Shown here: in pieces, positions 25,434 through 33,281 of the stretch
Layout of the letters: each line of letters opens with the position of its first letter
How positions within the stretch are numbered: position 1 is the stretch's first letter
NCBI RefSeq assembly: GCF_018603905.1
Contig: NZ_JAHFZZ010000001.1
Location: 372,001-436,000, forward strand
From: Nonomuraea sp. NEAU-A123
Lineage (GTDB): Bacteria > Actinomycetota > Actinomycetes > Streptosporangiales > Streptosporangiaceae
Direction of reading: 5' to 3'
DNA: 64,000 nucleotides
Program-made: the position numbers and the translations under genes
The notes under the pieces: generated by a model
What the model was told of the DNA's origin: nothing
Databases searched by the model: none
The model's input: the letters and a program-made list of their open reading frames with translations, nothing else

Positions 25434-27179
25434 GTGCGGCTGGGTCGACACCGCGCAGCGCTGCCCGCCGAGCAGCGTCGCAGGAAGGCACTGCAACGCG
25501 GCCTGCTGGCGGGGGCGGCGGCGCTGGCCATCGTCACCGCCACCGTGGTCGTCCTCTTCGGCGGAGGTGGCGCGCTGTGTACGACACGAGAGCCTGTTCT
25601 GGTCAGCGTGGCCGCCGCGGTGGACGTGGCTCCGGCGGCCATGGAGGCGGCCGGACGGTTCAACGACGAGAAAAACACGGTCGGCGGCCGGTGCGTGCTC
25701 GTCCAGGTCACCGAGCAGCCCCCGGCCACCGTGCTGCGCACGCTGATCGGCGATCGGGCGGGGGTGCTGCGCGAGCGGCCCGACGGCTGGATCGCCGACT
25801 CCTCCGCCTGGATCCGGCTGGCCCGCAAGCAGGGCGCGAGCGCGTTACCGGCGGGTGAGAGCGTGGTGGCGACGTCGCCGCTGGTGTTCGCCACGCGGTC
25901 CTCGCTGGCGCAGCGCTTCTCCGTCGGCAAGACCGAGATGAACTGGCGGATGGTGTTCCCCTCGACCGTGCGGGGACGGCTCACGCCCAACGCGAACGAG
26001 CCCGACATCGTGCGGGTCCCCGACCCGTCGCTGGCCGGCGCGGGCATCGCCACGGTCGCCGCCGCCAGGGACGTCGTGGGCAACGGGCCCGAGGCCGACA
26101 AGGCGCTGACCGCGTTCGTCCGCTGGGCGCAGGCGGGCTCGGCGCCCGACTACCGCTCGATGCTGGCCGCCGTGGACGACCACACGTTCTGGAAGCGGCC
26201 GGTGGTCATCGTGCCCGAGCAGTCGGTGTGGACGCACAACCTGCAGCCGTCGGCCGACCCGGTCGTCGCGCTGCGTCCGCGTGAGGGCACGATCAACCTC
26301 GACTACCCGTACGTCGTCACCGCCACCGACCCCACGGTGGCCGAGGCCTCGACGCTCTTCGCCGACTGGCTGCGCGGCTCCGAGGCCCAGGATCTCGTAC
26401 GGCGGGCCGGGTTCCACTCGGGCGACGGCGCGCTGGGCCCGGTCTCGCCGGGGCCGGAGATCCCGACGGGCGCCCCGAAGACCAGGCCCTCGGTGTCGCC
26501 CGAGGACATCGACGAGGCCCTGCAGGCGTGGAGCAGGCTGGCGCCGCCGACGAACATCCTGGTGCTGGCCGACACCTCCAAGCACATGGCTGAGAAGCTG
26601 AAGGGCACCACCCGGCTGGGCGTCGCGCTGGCCGCGGCCAAGATCGGGCTGCGCCTCTTCCCCGACTCCACGCACATGGGGCTGTGGGAGTTCGCCGACG
26701 GGCTCGGGCAGGCCAAGGGCTACCAGCCGCGCGTCGGGCTCGGGCCGATCAACCGCCCCGAGACCGGCCAACTGGTCCGGAGGAGCGTACTCGACGAGCT
26801 CACCACCACGATCACCGCGCACCCCGACCGCGACAGCTCGCTCTATGACGCGATACTCGGCGGCTTCCACGAGGTCGCCGGCCATTATCGCGAGGAGATG
26901 AACAACACGCTCCTGGTGATCACCGCGGGCAAAGACGACGGCCGCGGCACCCGGCTGCCGCAGCTCCTCGACAAGCTCCACGCGGAGTGGAACCCCAACA
27001 AGCCCATTCAGATCGTCATCATCGCCTTCGGCAGCGTGGACCGGGTCAGCCTGTCCGGCATCACGGCCGCCACGAACGGCTCCCTGCACGTCGCCCAGCA
27101 GCCCGACGAGATCATCGACGTCTTCCTCGCCGCGCTGGCCCGCCGCCTGTGCCACCCCACCTGCAAGCCGAGCACGTGA
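25434..27179 (+). CDS. membrane-anchored substrate-binding / VWA-domain protein
   Basis: This 581-residue protein has a basic N-terminus and a single transmembrane or signal helix at about 24-43. A periplasmic-binding-protein-like region follows (VSVAAAVDVAPAAMEAAGRFND onward, about 55-330). A von Willebrand factor A-like domain (NILVLADTSKHMAEKL, then GLWEFADGL and DRDSSLYDAILGGF) covers about 375-570. The usual MIDAS DxSxS is altered to DTSKH, so metal binding may be weak. It is probably an extracytoplasmic adhesin or binding protein. GTG 25434 has GGAGAGAGG just upstream; the open frame upstream is a shadow of fbiC. Confidence 0.78.
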   Translation: MRLGRHRAALPAEQRRRKALQRGLLAGAAALAIVTATVVVLFGGGGALCTTREPVLVSVAAAVDVAPAAMEAAGRFNDEKNTVGGRCVLVQVTEQPPATVLRTLIGDRAGVLRERPDGWIADSSAWIRLARKQGASALPAGESVVATSPLVFATRSSLAQRFSVGKTEMNWRMVFPSTVRGRLTPNANEPDIVRVPDPSLAGAGIATVAAARDVVGNGPEADKALTAFVRWAQAGSAPDYRSMLAAVDDHTFWKRPVVIVPEQSVWTHNLQPSADPVVALRPREGTINLDYPYVVTATDPTVAEASTLFADWLRGSEAQDLVRRAGFHSGDGALGPVSPGPEIPTGAPKTRPSVSPEDIDEALQAWSRLAPPTNILVLADTSKHMAEKLKGTTRLGVALAAAKIGLRLFPDSTHMGLWEFADGLGQAKGYQPRVGLGPINRPETGQLVRRSVLDELTTTITAHPDRDSSLYDAILGGFHEVAGHYREEMNNTLLVITAGKDDGRGTRLPQLLDKLHAEWNPNKPIQIVIIAFGSVDRVSLSGITAATNGSLHVAQQPDEIIDVFLAALARRLCHPTCKPST

Positions 27180-27180
27180 T

Positions 27181-27212
27181 GAGGGGGCGCCGGGATCTCC
27201 CGGCGCCCCCTC
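27181..27212. terminator. bidirectional terminator-like hairpin
   Basis: A perfect 15-bp inverted repeat (27181-27195 and 27198-27212) with a 2-nt centre lies between two convergent genes and starts one base after the TGA of the VWA gene. It has no T-run but is very stable, as is common in high-GC actinobacteria. Confidence 0.8.
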
Positions 27213-27234
27213 GCTCGCACGTGCCCTCAACGGG

Positions 27235-27966
27235 CTAGACGCGCTGCCAGAGCGCGGGCACGTTCGGCGGCTCCCAGCCGGGGAGCGAGGTGTGCGCCTG
27301 GATGCACTTGTACGACAGCCCGGCGTAGGTGACCTGCGCGCCTATCGCGTACGCGACATACGGCGCCCAGGTGCCGGCGGGCACGGTCGGGGTCGGGGTC
27401 GGTGTGGGCGTCGGGGTGGGCGTCGGCGTCGGCGTGGGGGTCGGGGTCCCGCTTCCGCCGCCGAAGCTCAGGTCGACGCAGGCGTAGAAGGCGTTGGGCG
27501 TGTCGGCGACGTTCCAGATCGCCAGGACCTTCTGCCGACCGGTGTAGCCGGAGAAGTTCACGGTGTGGGAGAGCGTCGCCGGTGGCTGGGCGCCTCCCTG
27601 GCTGAACGAGGCGACCCGGGTGTTGCCGATGTAGTACTCCCAGGTGGTGGTGGCGTGCCTGGCGGTGAGCGTCCAGTTGAAGGTCACCGTGTTGCCGACC
27701 GACGTGACGGGCCAGGGCTTGCTCTCGTCGCTGAGCTGGGCGAACCGGGCGACGTTGCCGTGGCAGTTACGCAGCCCCTTCGGCCCTTCCACGCTCTGCG
27801 GCTCGTAGATGATCTCGCCGCAGTCGGGCACCTTGCCCTGCGCGCAGAACGCCTGGCGGCTGGGCGGCGAGTTGATGTAGCCGTGCGCCAGGGCCGGCTC
27901 GGCGACGTAGACCGTGGCGGCGATCGAGATCACCGCCACGGTGAGTAACGTGAGCATCCTTCGCAT
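27235..27966 (-). CDS. secreted AA10 lytic polysaccharide monooxygenase with CBM5/12
   Basis: This 243-residue copper enzyme cleaves chitin or cellulose oxidatively outside the cell. A signal peptide (1-27, ending ALA) places His28 at the mature N-terminus (HGYINSPPSRQAFC). His104 in TARHATTTWEYY would complete the histidine brace, and four Cys are in disulfide-like positions. A Pro-Thr repeat linker at about 176-196 leads to a C-terminal CBM5/12 (WAPYVAYAIGAQVTYAGLSYKC...WEPPNVPALW). The signal, catalytic and binding modules are all intact. It lies between F420 genes with no functional link. An unusual inverted repeat covers its ribosome-binding site. Confidence 0.95.
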   Translation of the reverse strand: MRRMLTLLTVAVISIAATVYVAEPALAHGYINSPPSRQAFCAQGKVPDCGEIIYEPQSVEGPKGLRNCHGNVARFAQLSDESKPWPVTSVGNTVTFNWTLTARHATTTWEYYIGNTRVASFSQGGAQPPATLSHTVNFSGYTGRQKVLAIWNVADTPNAFYACVDLSFGGGSGTPTPTPTPTPTPTPTPTPTPTVPAGTWAPYVAYAIGAQVTYAGLSYKCIQAHTSLPGWEPPNVPALWQRV

Positions 27967-27975
27967 GGATTGGCT

Positions 27976-28019
27976 CCTTTACATGGGGGGATGCTTCGAA
28001 TGTAAAGGAAACTTTATTA
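27976..28019 (-). promoter_or_regulatory. LPMO leader: inverted repeat enclosing the SD, plus AT-rich partial palindrome
   Basis: CCTTTACAT (27976-27984) and ATGTAAAGG (28000-28008) are a perfect 9-bp inverted repeat with a 15-nt spacer. On the gene's strand the proximal arm contains AAAGG of the SD (AAAGGAG, 7 bases before ATG 27966). Overlapping the distal arm is GGAAACTTTATT, an imperfect version of the GGAAA-N-TTTCC palindrome often seen before secreted polysaccharide-degradation genes in related actinobacteria (from memory). It is either an operator or an RNA hairpin. Confidence 0.5.
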
Positions 28020-28044
28020 ACGGTAAATGGTCATTGACTGCCTG

Positions 28045-29418
28045 TCAGCGCGTGAGGATGAAGTCCTGCGGATCGCGGGGCGGGCGGTCACGGGGCGGGG
28101 CCGCGGCGTGGCCCACCGCGACGCAGCCCATCGGGTCCCACGACTCCGGCAGGTCGAGCACCTCGCGCACCACCGGGCGGCAGAACATCGTGGACGACAC
28201 CCACGCCGAGCCGAGTCCCTCCACGGCCAACTGGATGAGGAAGTTCTCGACGCCCGCGCCCGTCGCCACGATGAACATCTCGCGCTCGGAGGCGTTGCGC
28301 CGGTCGTCACGGTAGGTGTGGGAGCCCTCCATCACCAGGCACGGCACGACCAGATAGGGGGCGTTGCGCAGCACGTCGCCGCGCCTGACCCGCTTGGTGA
28401 TCGACTGCTCGGTGAACCCGTCGGCCCGCAGGTCGGCGATCCAGGCGTCGCGCATGGCGTCGAGCAGCTTCACCTTCGTCTCCGCCGACTCGACGAGCAC
28501 GAATCGCCAGGGGGTCGTGTGGTGCGGCGCCGGGGCGGCGATGCCCGCCGCCACCGCCCGCCGTACCGCGTCGGAGTCCACGGGGTCGGCGGAGAACTCC
28601 CTGATCGTACGGCGGGCGAACACCACGTCCCGCGAGCCGAAGCGGAACAGGTCCTCGTCGGCCGGGCGGACCAGCGCCCGTACCCCCGGCCCGTCCTCCT
28701 CGGTCACCAGGTGGGACAGGCCGCGTACGACGGCCACGGGCACGCCCGCGAGCTTGCCCTTGACCAGCTCGGCGGCGGCGGCGATCTCGTCGATCAGCGC
28801 GGTCACGGTGGCGTTGAGCGGGTTGCCGTGGGTGTCGGTGCCGCCGCGCAGGTCTTCGAGCGGGGTCACGCCGGCGGCGCCGATGGCCACGTCGGTCAGG
28901 CCGTGGCGCCACGGGCGGCCGAACGTGTCGGAGACGATCACACCCACCCGCGCGCGGGCCGCCAGAGCCGCCCTGATGCGGCGGGCGGAGGCGTCGGAGT
29001 CCTCGGGGAGCAGCAGGACCGTGCCCGGGGCGGTGTTGGAGGCGTCGACCCCGGCGGCGGCCATGACGAAGCCGTGGCGGGTCTGCGAGATGACGGTGTC
29101 GCCGCGCCTGGCCACGACGCGCTCGGTCTCGTCGGCGATGGCGGCCGCGCGGTCGGGGGCCTGCCGGACGCGGCCCTCGGCCTTGCTCACGATCTTGGAG
29201 GTGATGACGAGGATGTCGCCGTCGCGCAGGTCGGCACCGCCGAGAAGGGCCGCGATGTCGTCACCGGGCCGCACCTCACCGATCCCCGGGACCCCGAACA
29301 CCTCGACCCGCCCGGGCAACTGGCTCGCCGCGTCCGCCGGGTCGACCGGGTCCGCCGGGTCCGCCGGGTCCGCCGGGTCCGCCGGGTCTGTGGGGTCGGT
29401 CGGGCCGGTAAGGGTCAT
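28045..29418 (-). CDS. fbiB: coenzyme F420:L-glutamate ligase with C-terminal nitroreductase-fold domain
   Basis: This 457-residue two-domain enzyme adds L-glutamates to F420-0 and, through its C-terminal FMN domain, reduces the dehydro-F420 intermediate. The CofE-type domain spans about 35-260 ([45 protein letters not shown]). The nitroreductase-like domain ([22 protein letters not shown]...) spans about 275-445. The N-terminus carries an unusual Asp-Pro-Ala repeat of about 20 residues, encoded by a 9-bp tandem repeat. Its ATG overlaps the fbiA stop by 4 bp (ATGA), so the two are co-translated. Confidence 0.95.
   Translation of the reverse strand: MTLTGPTDPTDPADPADPADPADPVDPADAASQLPGRVEVFGVPGIGEVRPGDDIAALLGGADLRDGDILVITSKIVSKAEGRVRQAPDRAAAIADETERVVARRGDTVISQTRHGFVMAAAGVDASNTAPGTVLLLPEDSDASARRIRAALAARARVGVIVSDTFGRPWRHGLTDVAIGAAGVTPLEDLRGGTDTHGNPLNATVTALIDEIAAAAELVKGKLAGVPVAVVRGLSHLVTEEDGPGVRALVRPADEDLFRFGSRDVVFARRTIREFSADPVDSDAVRRAVAAGIAAPAPHHTTPWRFVLVESAETKVKLLDAMRDAWIADLRADGFTEQSITKRVRRGDVLRNAPYLVVPCLVMEGSHTYRDDRRNASEREMFIVATGAGVENFLIQLAVEGLGSAWVSSTMFCRPVVREVLDLPESWDPMGCVAVGHAAAPPRDRPPRDPQDFILTR
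29348..29391. repeat. 9-bp tandem repeat inside fbiB
   Basis: The unit GGGTCCGCC is repeated about four and a half times without change and encodes the Asp-Pro-Ala run at the FbiB N-terminus. Degenerate units flank it on both sides. Being a multiple of three, length changes would keep the frame. Confidence 0.85.
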
Positions 29419-30353
29419 CGGGCGAGCTCCAGGGCCAGGTCGAGGGCGGCGCGGGCGATGTCGGCCGCCGCGTCGGCGTCATGCATGATCAGCGGCCGGG
29501 CCGTCACCCTGACTCCGTCGAGGGCGACGCCGGAGTCCTCCTCAGCGACCAGCCAGCCGTCGATCAGCTCCGTGCCGTACAGGTCGAGCACCGCCTGGGC
29601 GCTCGTCTCGACGCCGATCGCGGTGAGGCAGGCGTCGGCCATGCCGCGCACCGGCGCCCCGCCGATGATGGGAGAGACGCCCACCACGGTCTTGGCCAGC
29701 AGCGCGTCGCGGATGCCCGGCACCTGCAGGATCGTGCCGATGCTCACCACCGGGTTGGACGGCGGCAGGATCACCACGTCGGCCTCCGCTATGGCCTCCA
29801 GCACGCCGGGGGCGGGCTTGGCGGTCTCGACCCCGACCAGCCCGATCGACTCGGCGGGGATGGAGGCGCGCAGTCGTACCCACCACTCCTGGAAGTGGAT
29901 CGCCCGCCGCCCGCGCTCGTCGGAGATGACCACGTGCGTCTCGCAGCGGTCGTCGCTCATCGGCAGCAGTCGCACGCCCGGCTGCCAGCGCGCGCACAGC
30001 GCCTCGGTGATCTGGGAGAGCGGGTAGCCGGCCTCCAGCATCTGGGACCGGACGATGTGCGTGGCGAAGTCGCGGTCGCCCAGCCCGAACCACTGCGGCT
30101 CGACCCCGTAGGCCGCCAGCTCCTCCTTGACGGCGTGGGACTCCTTGGCGCGGCCCCAACCCTGCTCCTCGTCGATGCCGCCGCCCAGGGTGTACATGAC
30201 GGTGTCGAGGTCGGGGCAGACGCGCAGGCCGAACAGGGTGATGTCGTCACCCGTGTTGCCGATGACGGTGATCTGGGCGTCGGGGGCCGTCGCCCGCAGG
30301 CCACGCAGGAAGCGGGCGCCGCCGATGCCGCCGGCGAGGGTCACGATGTGCAT
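29415..30353 (-). CDS. fbiA: 2-phospho-L-lactate / phosphoenolpyruvate transferase (CofD)
   Basis: This 312-residue enzyme transfers the phospholactyl or enolpyruvyl group from its GDP-activated donor to FO, giving (dehydro)F420-0. The nucleotide-binding start [19 protein letters not shown] and the segments [25 protein letters not shown] and [14 protein letters not shown] are family hallmarks. ATG 30353 starts exactly at the conserved N-terminus, although the frame is open to 30383. It is the first gene of the fbiA-fbiB pair, divergent from the repeat-rich membrane protein. The guanylyltransferase that makes the donor (FbiD/CofC) is not in the window. Confidence 0.95.
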   Translation of the reverse strand: MHIVTLAGGIGGARFLRGLRATAPDAQITVIGNTGDDITLFGLRVCPDLDTVMYTLGGGIDEEQGWGRAKESHAVKEELAAYGVEPQWFGLGDRDFATHIVRSQMLEAGYPLSQITEALCARWQPGVRLLPMSDDRCETHVVISDERGRRAIHFQEWWVRLRASIPAESIGLVGVETAKPAPGVLEAIAEADVVILPPSNPVVSIGTILQVPGIRDALLAKTVVGVSPIIGGAPVRGMADACLTAIGVETSAQAVLDLYGTELIDGWLVAEEDSGVALDGVRVTARPLIMHDADAAADIARAALDLALELAR

Positions 30354-30546
30354 GCGGACCAGTCTTGCACCGGCCTCCGACACGCCTGTCTCGGGAGCCA
30401 GCTTTACAACGCTTCGGTCTCCGAAAAACCCTGCAAATAGGGCCTAACTGGGACGTCTAGCACGTAAATGGTTGCTCGGACCCCCGCCGTCAAAGGCGGC
30501 GATGTGGCACACTCCCTTCGGGCTAAAGGGTCCGATGGGGGTACTT

Positions 30547-32604
30547 GTGAGCAAACTTGACGTCACCCGGCTGAGGGAGCCGGCCGCCTGGCTCATGCTC
30601 GCCGGTGGCGGGCTGAACATCCTCGTGGCCATCGGCAAGGTGCTCGTCAGCTCCTCGGGCTCGCTGTCCGCCGACCTCGCCCTCTCCTTCGCCGACCGCG
30701 CCTTCAGCAACTTCGGGAACTTCACCAGCCCCGTCACGACGGCGCTGCTCCTCGGCTCGGTGCTGCTGCTCGCCAAGGTCGGCCCACCGTCGCCCCAGGC
30801 CAAGCCGGTCGCGTTCGGCGCGGCGGCCATGCTCGGCATCGCCACCCTGTTCGGCGCGATCACGTTGGTGCTCGGGCTCTTCGCGGGCAACGGTGCGCGG
30901 TTGACGGCGGAGTTCGTGCTCAGGGGGGTGCCGGTGCTCGCCCTGACGGGCATCGCGCTGGTCTACCTGCTCCCCCTGGTCCTCCCCGACCGTCCCGCCG
31001 TCCAGCCGCCCCAGCAGGGGTACGGCCAGCAGTTCCCCAACGCCCCCTACGGCCAGCAACCCCCCATCCAGCAGCCGTACGGCGAGCAGCCGCCTTTCAC
31101 TGGCGGCCCGGCGGAGCAGCAGGGCTACGGCCAGCAGCCGCCGAGTTACGGCGGCCAGCCTGAGCAGCCCGGTTATGCCCAGCAGCCGCCGAGCTACGGC
31201 GGTCCGGCGGAGCAGGTCGGGTACGGCCAGCAGCCGCCCAGCGTCGGCGGTCAGCCGGACGGCCAGGGTGGTCCGGCCGGGCAGCCGGGTTACGGTCAGC
31301 AGCCGCCGAGCTATGGCGGCCAGCCTGAGCAGGTCGGTTACGGCCAGCAGCCGCCGAGCTTCGGTGGTCAGCCGGATGGCCAGGGTGGTCCGGCCGGGCA
31401 GCCGGGCTATGGTCAGCAGCCGCCGAGTTATGGTGGCGCGCCCGAGCAGCCCGGCTATGTTCAGCAGCCGCCGAGCTATGGCGGCCAGCCTGAGCAGCCC
31501 CCCTATGTCCAGCAGCCGGCCTCGACGCCCCAGCCGGCCGCCGCCGCGTTCCCCGCCGCGGCCGACCAGAATCACGGCCAGCCAGACCAGGGCTTCCCCC
31601 AGCCCCAGCCCGGCTTCGGCCAGACGGATCCGAGCTTCCCCCAGCCGAAGCCCGAGTACCAGCCCGCCCCCTACGTCCCCGCGGACAGCCAGCCGAACGC
31701 ATTCGGGCAGCCGTACAACACACCGGACAACCAGGCGGTCCCGTACATCACGGCGGACAGCCAGTCCAACGCGTACGCCCCGGCCGAAAGTCAGGCGAAC
31801 ACGTACCAGTCCATCGACAGCCAGCCCAACGCGTACGCCCCGGCAGCGAACCCACCGAACACCTACACCCCCGCGGACAGCCTGCCCAACACGTACGCCC
31901 CGGCCGACAGCCAGGCGAACGCGTACCAGACCGTCGACAGCCAGCCCAACCCCTTCGCACCCATCGACAAGCCGAACCCGTGGGCGCCCGCCGACCAGCC
32001 CCCGCCCCTGCCCGCGTCGCAGCCGCAGCCCCAGTTCGGCCAGCAGCCCTACGTTCCCAACGCCTTCGACCAGCAGAGCCAGCCGCAGGGCCAGCCCTTC
32101 ACCGGCTTCTCGGGCCAGGAGTACGCCACCCCGGCCGCCTACCAGGAGCCAGACCCCCCGGTGGACCCGCGTTCCCAGCAACTCCTGGACGCTTACCAGC
32201 AGGCCGAGACGTACCAGCACTCGAACGGCGGCGCGCCCGACCTCCGCGTCCCCGACTATGCGAGCCAGCAGCAGGCCAGGCCGTACGACGACCCCTTCGG
32301 GCACCCGCAGCTCCAGCAGCCGGGCTACCCGCCGCAACCCCCCGCCCACCAGGCCCCGCCGCCCGCCCACCAGGCCCAGTACGAGCCCCAGCCGGTTCAG
32401 TACGAGCCGCAGCCGGCTCAGTACGAGCCGCAGCCCTACCAGCCGCACCACCAGGCGCCGGGATGGAACGAGCCCCCGACGGAGTCGACGGTCCGGCTTG
32501 ACCAGTCGATGTTCCGGGGCGACGCGCTGGGCGATGCGCCCGGGCAGGGAGACGACCCGATCGACCCCACGGCCATATACGCCCCTAACGAGCCACGCAG
32601 GTAA
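30547..32604 (+). CDS. four-helix membrane protein with long Gln/Pro-rich repeat tail
   Basis: This 685-residue protein has a roughly 150-residue membrane domain with about four helices ([20 protein letters not shown] ... [17 protein letters not shown]). About 530 residues of low-complexity sequence follow. The tail has three repeat classes: [19 protein letters not shown] 15-mers (about 8), NAYAPADSQ-like 9-10-mers (about 9) and YEPQP units. It ends with a short Asp-rich C-terminus. The tail is probably cytoplasmic, disordered and a protein-binding scaffold. The family is not recognised. GTG 30547 is chosen because GGGGG lies 8-12 bases upstream; the frame opens earlier, at 30472. Confidence 0.75.
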   Translation: MSKLDVTRLREPAAWLMLAGGGLNILVAIGKVLVSSSGSLSADLALSFADRAFSNFGNFTSPVTTALLLGSVLLLAKVGPPSPQAKPVAFGAAAMLGIATLFGAITLVLGLFAGNGARLTAEFVLRGVPVLALTGIALVYLLPLVLPDRPAVQPPQQGYGQQFPNAPYGQQPPIQQPYGEQPPFTGGPAEQQGYGQQPPSYGGQPEQPGYAQQPPSYGGPAEQVGYGQQPPSVGGQPDGQGGPAGQPGYGQQPPSYGGQPEQVGYGQQPPSFGGQPDGQGGPAGQPGYGQQPPSYGGAPEQPGYVQQPPSYGGQPEQPPYVQQPASTPQPAAAAFPAAADQNHGQPDQGFPQPQPGFGQTDPSFPQPKPEYQPAPYVPADSQPNAFGQPYNTPDNQAVPYITADSQSNAYAPAESQANTYQSIDSQPNAYAPAANPPNTYTPADSLPNTYAPADSQANAYQTVDSQPNPFAPIDKPNPWAPADQPPPLPASQPQPQFGQQPYVPNAFDQQSQPQGQPFTGFSGQEYATPAAYQEPDPPVDPRSQQLLDAYQQAETYQHSNGGAPDLRVPDYASQQQARPYDDPFGHPQLQQPGYPPQPPAHQAPPPAHQAQYEPQPVQYEPQPAQYEPQPYQPHHQAPGWNEPPTESTVRLDQSMFRGDALGDAPGQGDDPIDPTAIYAPNEPRR
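31122..31515 (+). repeat. 45-bp-class coding repeats ([11 protein letters not shown])
   Basis: About eight in-frame units encode (G/P)Y(G/A/V)QQP(P/A)S with a variable (Y/V/F)GG(Q/P/A) end. Two of them carry an identical 7-residue extension (DGQGGPA), so a two-unit block of roughly 120 bp has itself been duplicated. They lie inside the membrane protein gene. Confidence 0.8.
31675..31995 (+). repeat. 27-30-bp-class coding repeats (NAYAPADSQ)
   Basis: Around nine to ten degenerate units encode (N)(A/T)(Y/F)(A/T/Q)(P/T/S)(A/I/V)DSQP. They lie in tandem in the same disordered tail and alternate APADSQ with QSIDSQ/QTVDSQ forms. Confidence 0.75.
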
Positions 32605-32926
32605 GAGTCCGTTAAAGCACGGCTAGAGAGAAGGTGGGCCACGGGCGGGTGTCTTTCCTGCCCTGGTACGGTTCGGACCGCTGACAGACATTCCAACACA
32701 CCAGGCCAGAGCCACGGATCGAGGGCGTAGGCCAGGGTGCGAACATCACATGCCATGCACACCGGGGCGAGATCTGGTCTTTCCCCGGATACCGGCATGC
32801 CGCTTGACGCCACGTACGGCACACGCGTGTAATTACAACCATGTTGTTACGCCTTCCTGTGGGTGGGTAGTAAGGAAGGCGTTCCATGGGGGGCTCCATT
32901 GCGGGCGGGCGGCAGGGAGGTGTGCA
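32605..32926 (+). promoter_or_regulatory. whiB leader with three inverted repeats and a candidate promoter
   Basis: This 322-bp spacer has no convincing gene. A possible promoter is TTGACG (32804-32809) with TGTAAT 18 bases on (32828-32833). Palindromes: ACACGCGTGT (32821-32830), overlapping the -10; ACAAC-CAT-GTTGT (32835-32847); and a perfect 10-bp inverted repeat ACGCCTTCCT / AGGAAGGCGT (32849-32858, 32873-32882), 14-nt loop. The SD AGGGAGG (32914-32920) precedes GTG 32927. The first two look like operator sites; the third could be an operator or a leader hairpin. Confidence 0.55.
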
Positions 32927-33187
32927 GTGACCGATCTGGTCATCGCACAAGATGAGCTTGACGCTGAAGAACTCGGCTGGCAGGAGCGTGCGTTGTGCGC
33001 TCAGACGGATCCGGAGGCGTTCTTCCCGGAGAAAGGCGGCTCCACCCGAGAGGCCAAGAAGGTCTGCCGATCGTGCGAAGTACGTGCGGAGTGCCTTGAG
33101 TACGCACTCGAACACGATGAGCGGTTCGGCATCTGGGGTGGGCTGTCCGAGCGGGAGCGCAGAAGGATCAAGCGAGAGGCCGTTTAG
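32927..33187 (+). CDS. whiB: WhiB-family iron-sulfur transcriptional regulator (WhiB/WhiB2 type)
   Basis: This 86-residue Wbl protein has the four cluster-binding cysteines at 24, 47, 50 and 56 (CX22CX2CX5C) and the GIWGG turn followed by a basic tail (LSERERRRIKREA) for DNA contact. The sequence around WQERALCAQTDPEAFFPEKGGSTREAKKVC is that of the Streptomyces WhiB / mycobacterial WhiB2 (WhmD) subgroup, required for sporulation septation and cell division. Location near fbiAB, manB and the GT2 gene matches that orthologue. It probably acts with WhiA. It has an elaborate leader and an intrinsic terminator follows. Confidence 0.95.
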   Translation: MTDLVIAQDELDAEELGWQERALCAQTDPEAFFPEKGGSTREAKKVCRSCEVRAECLEYALEHDERFGIWGGLSERERRRIKREAV

Positions 33188-33202
33188 GGATATAAAGAGA
33201 AG

Positions 33203-33233
33203 GGGTCACGCGGTCTGCCGTGTGACCCTTTTT
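33203..33233 (+). terminator. intrinsic terminator after whiB
   Basis: GGGTCACGCGG / CCGTGTGACCC form an 11-bp stem with one mismatch (33203-33228), directly followed by TTTTT (33229-33233). It ends 46 bp after the whiB stop and before the GT2 gene. Confidence 0.92.
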
Positions 33234-33281
33234 CGCATGTATGGTGGGCGCGCCTGATCCACTCCTCAGGAGTCACGCCCG

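Noticed and set aside
27967..28044. DasR (dre) operator upstream of the LPMO gene
   Set aside because: No TGGTCTAGACCA-like sequence is present; a different inverted repeat is found.
29337..29406. CRISPR-like array
   Set aside because: The repeat unit is 9 bp without spacers and encodes an in-frame peptide repeat in fbiB; no cas gene is in the window.
32612..33115. A 167-codon frame on the - strand over the whiB leader
   Set aside because: It runs antisense into whiB, has no family resemblance, and the spacer carries regulatory palindromes instead.
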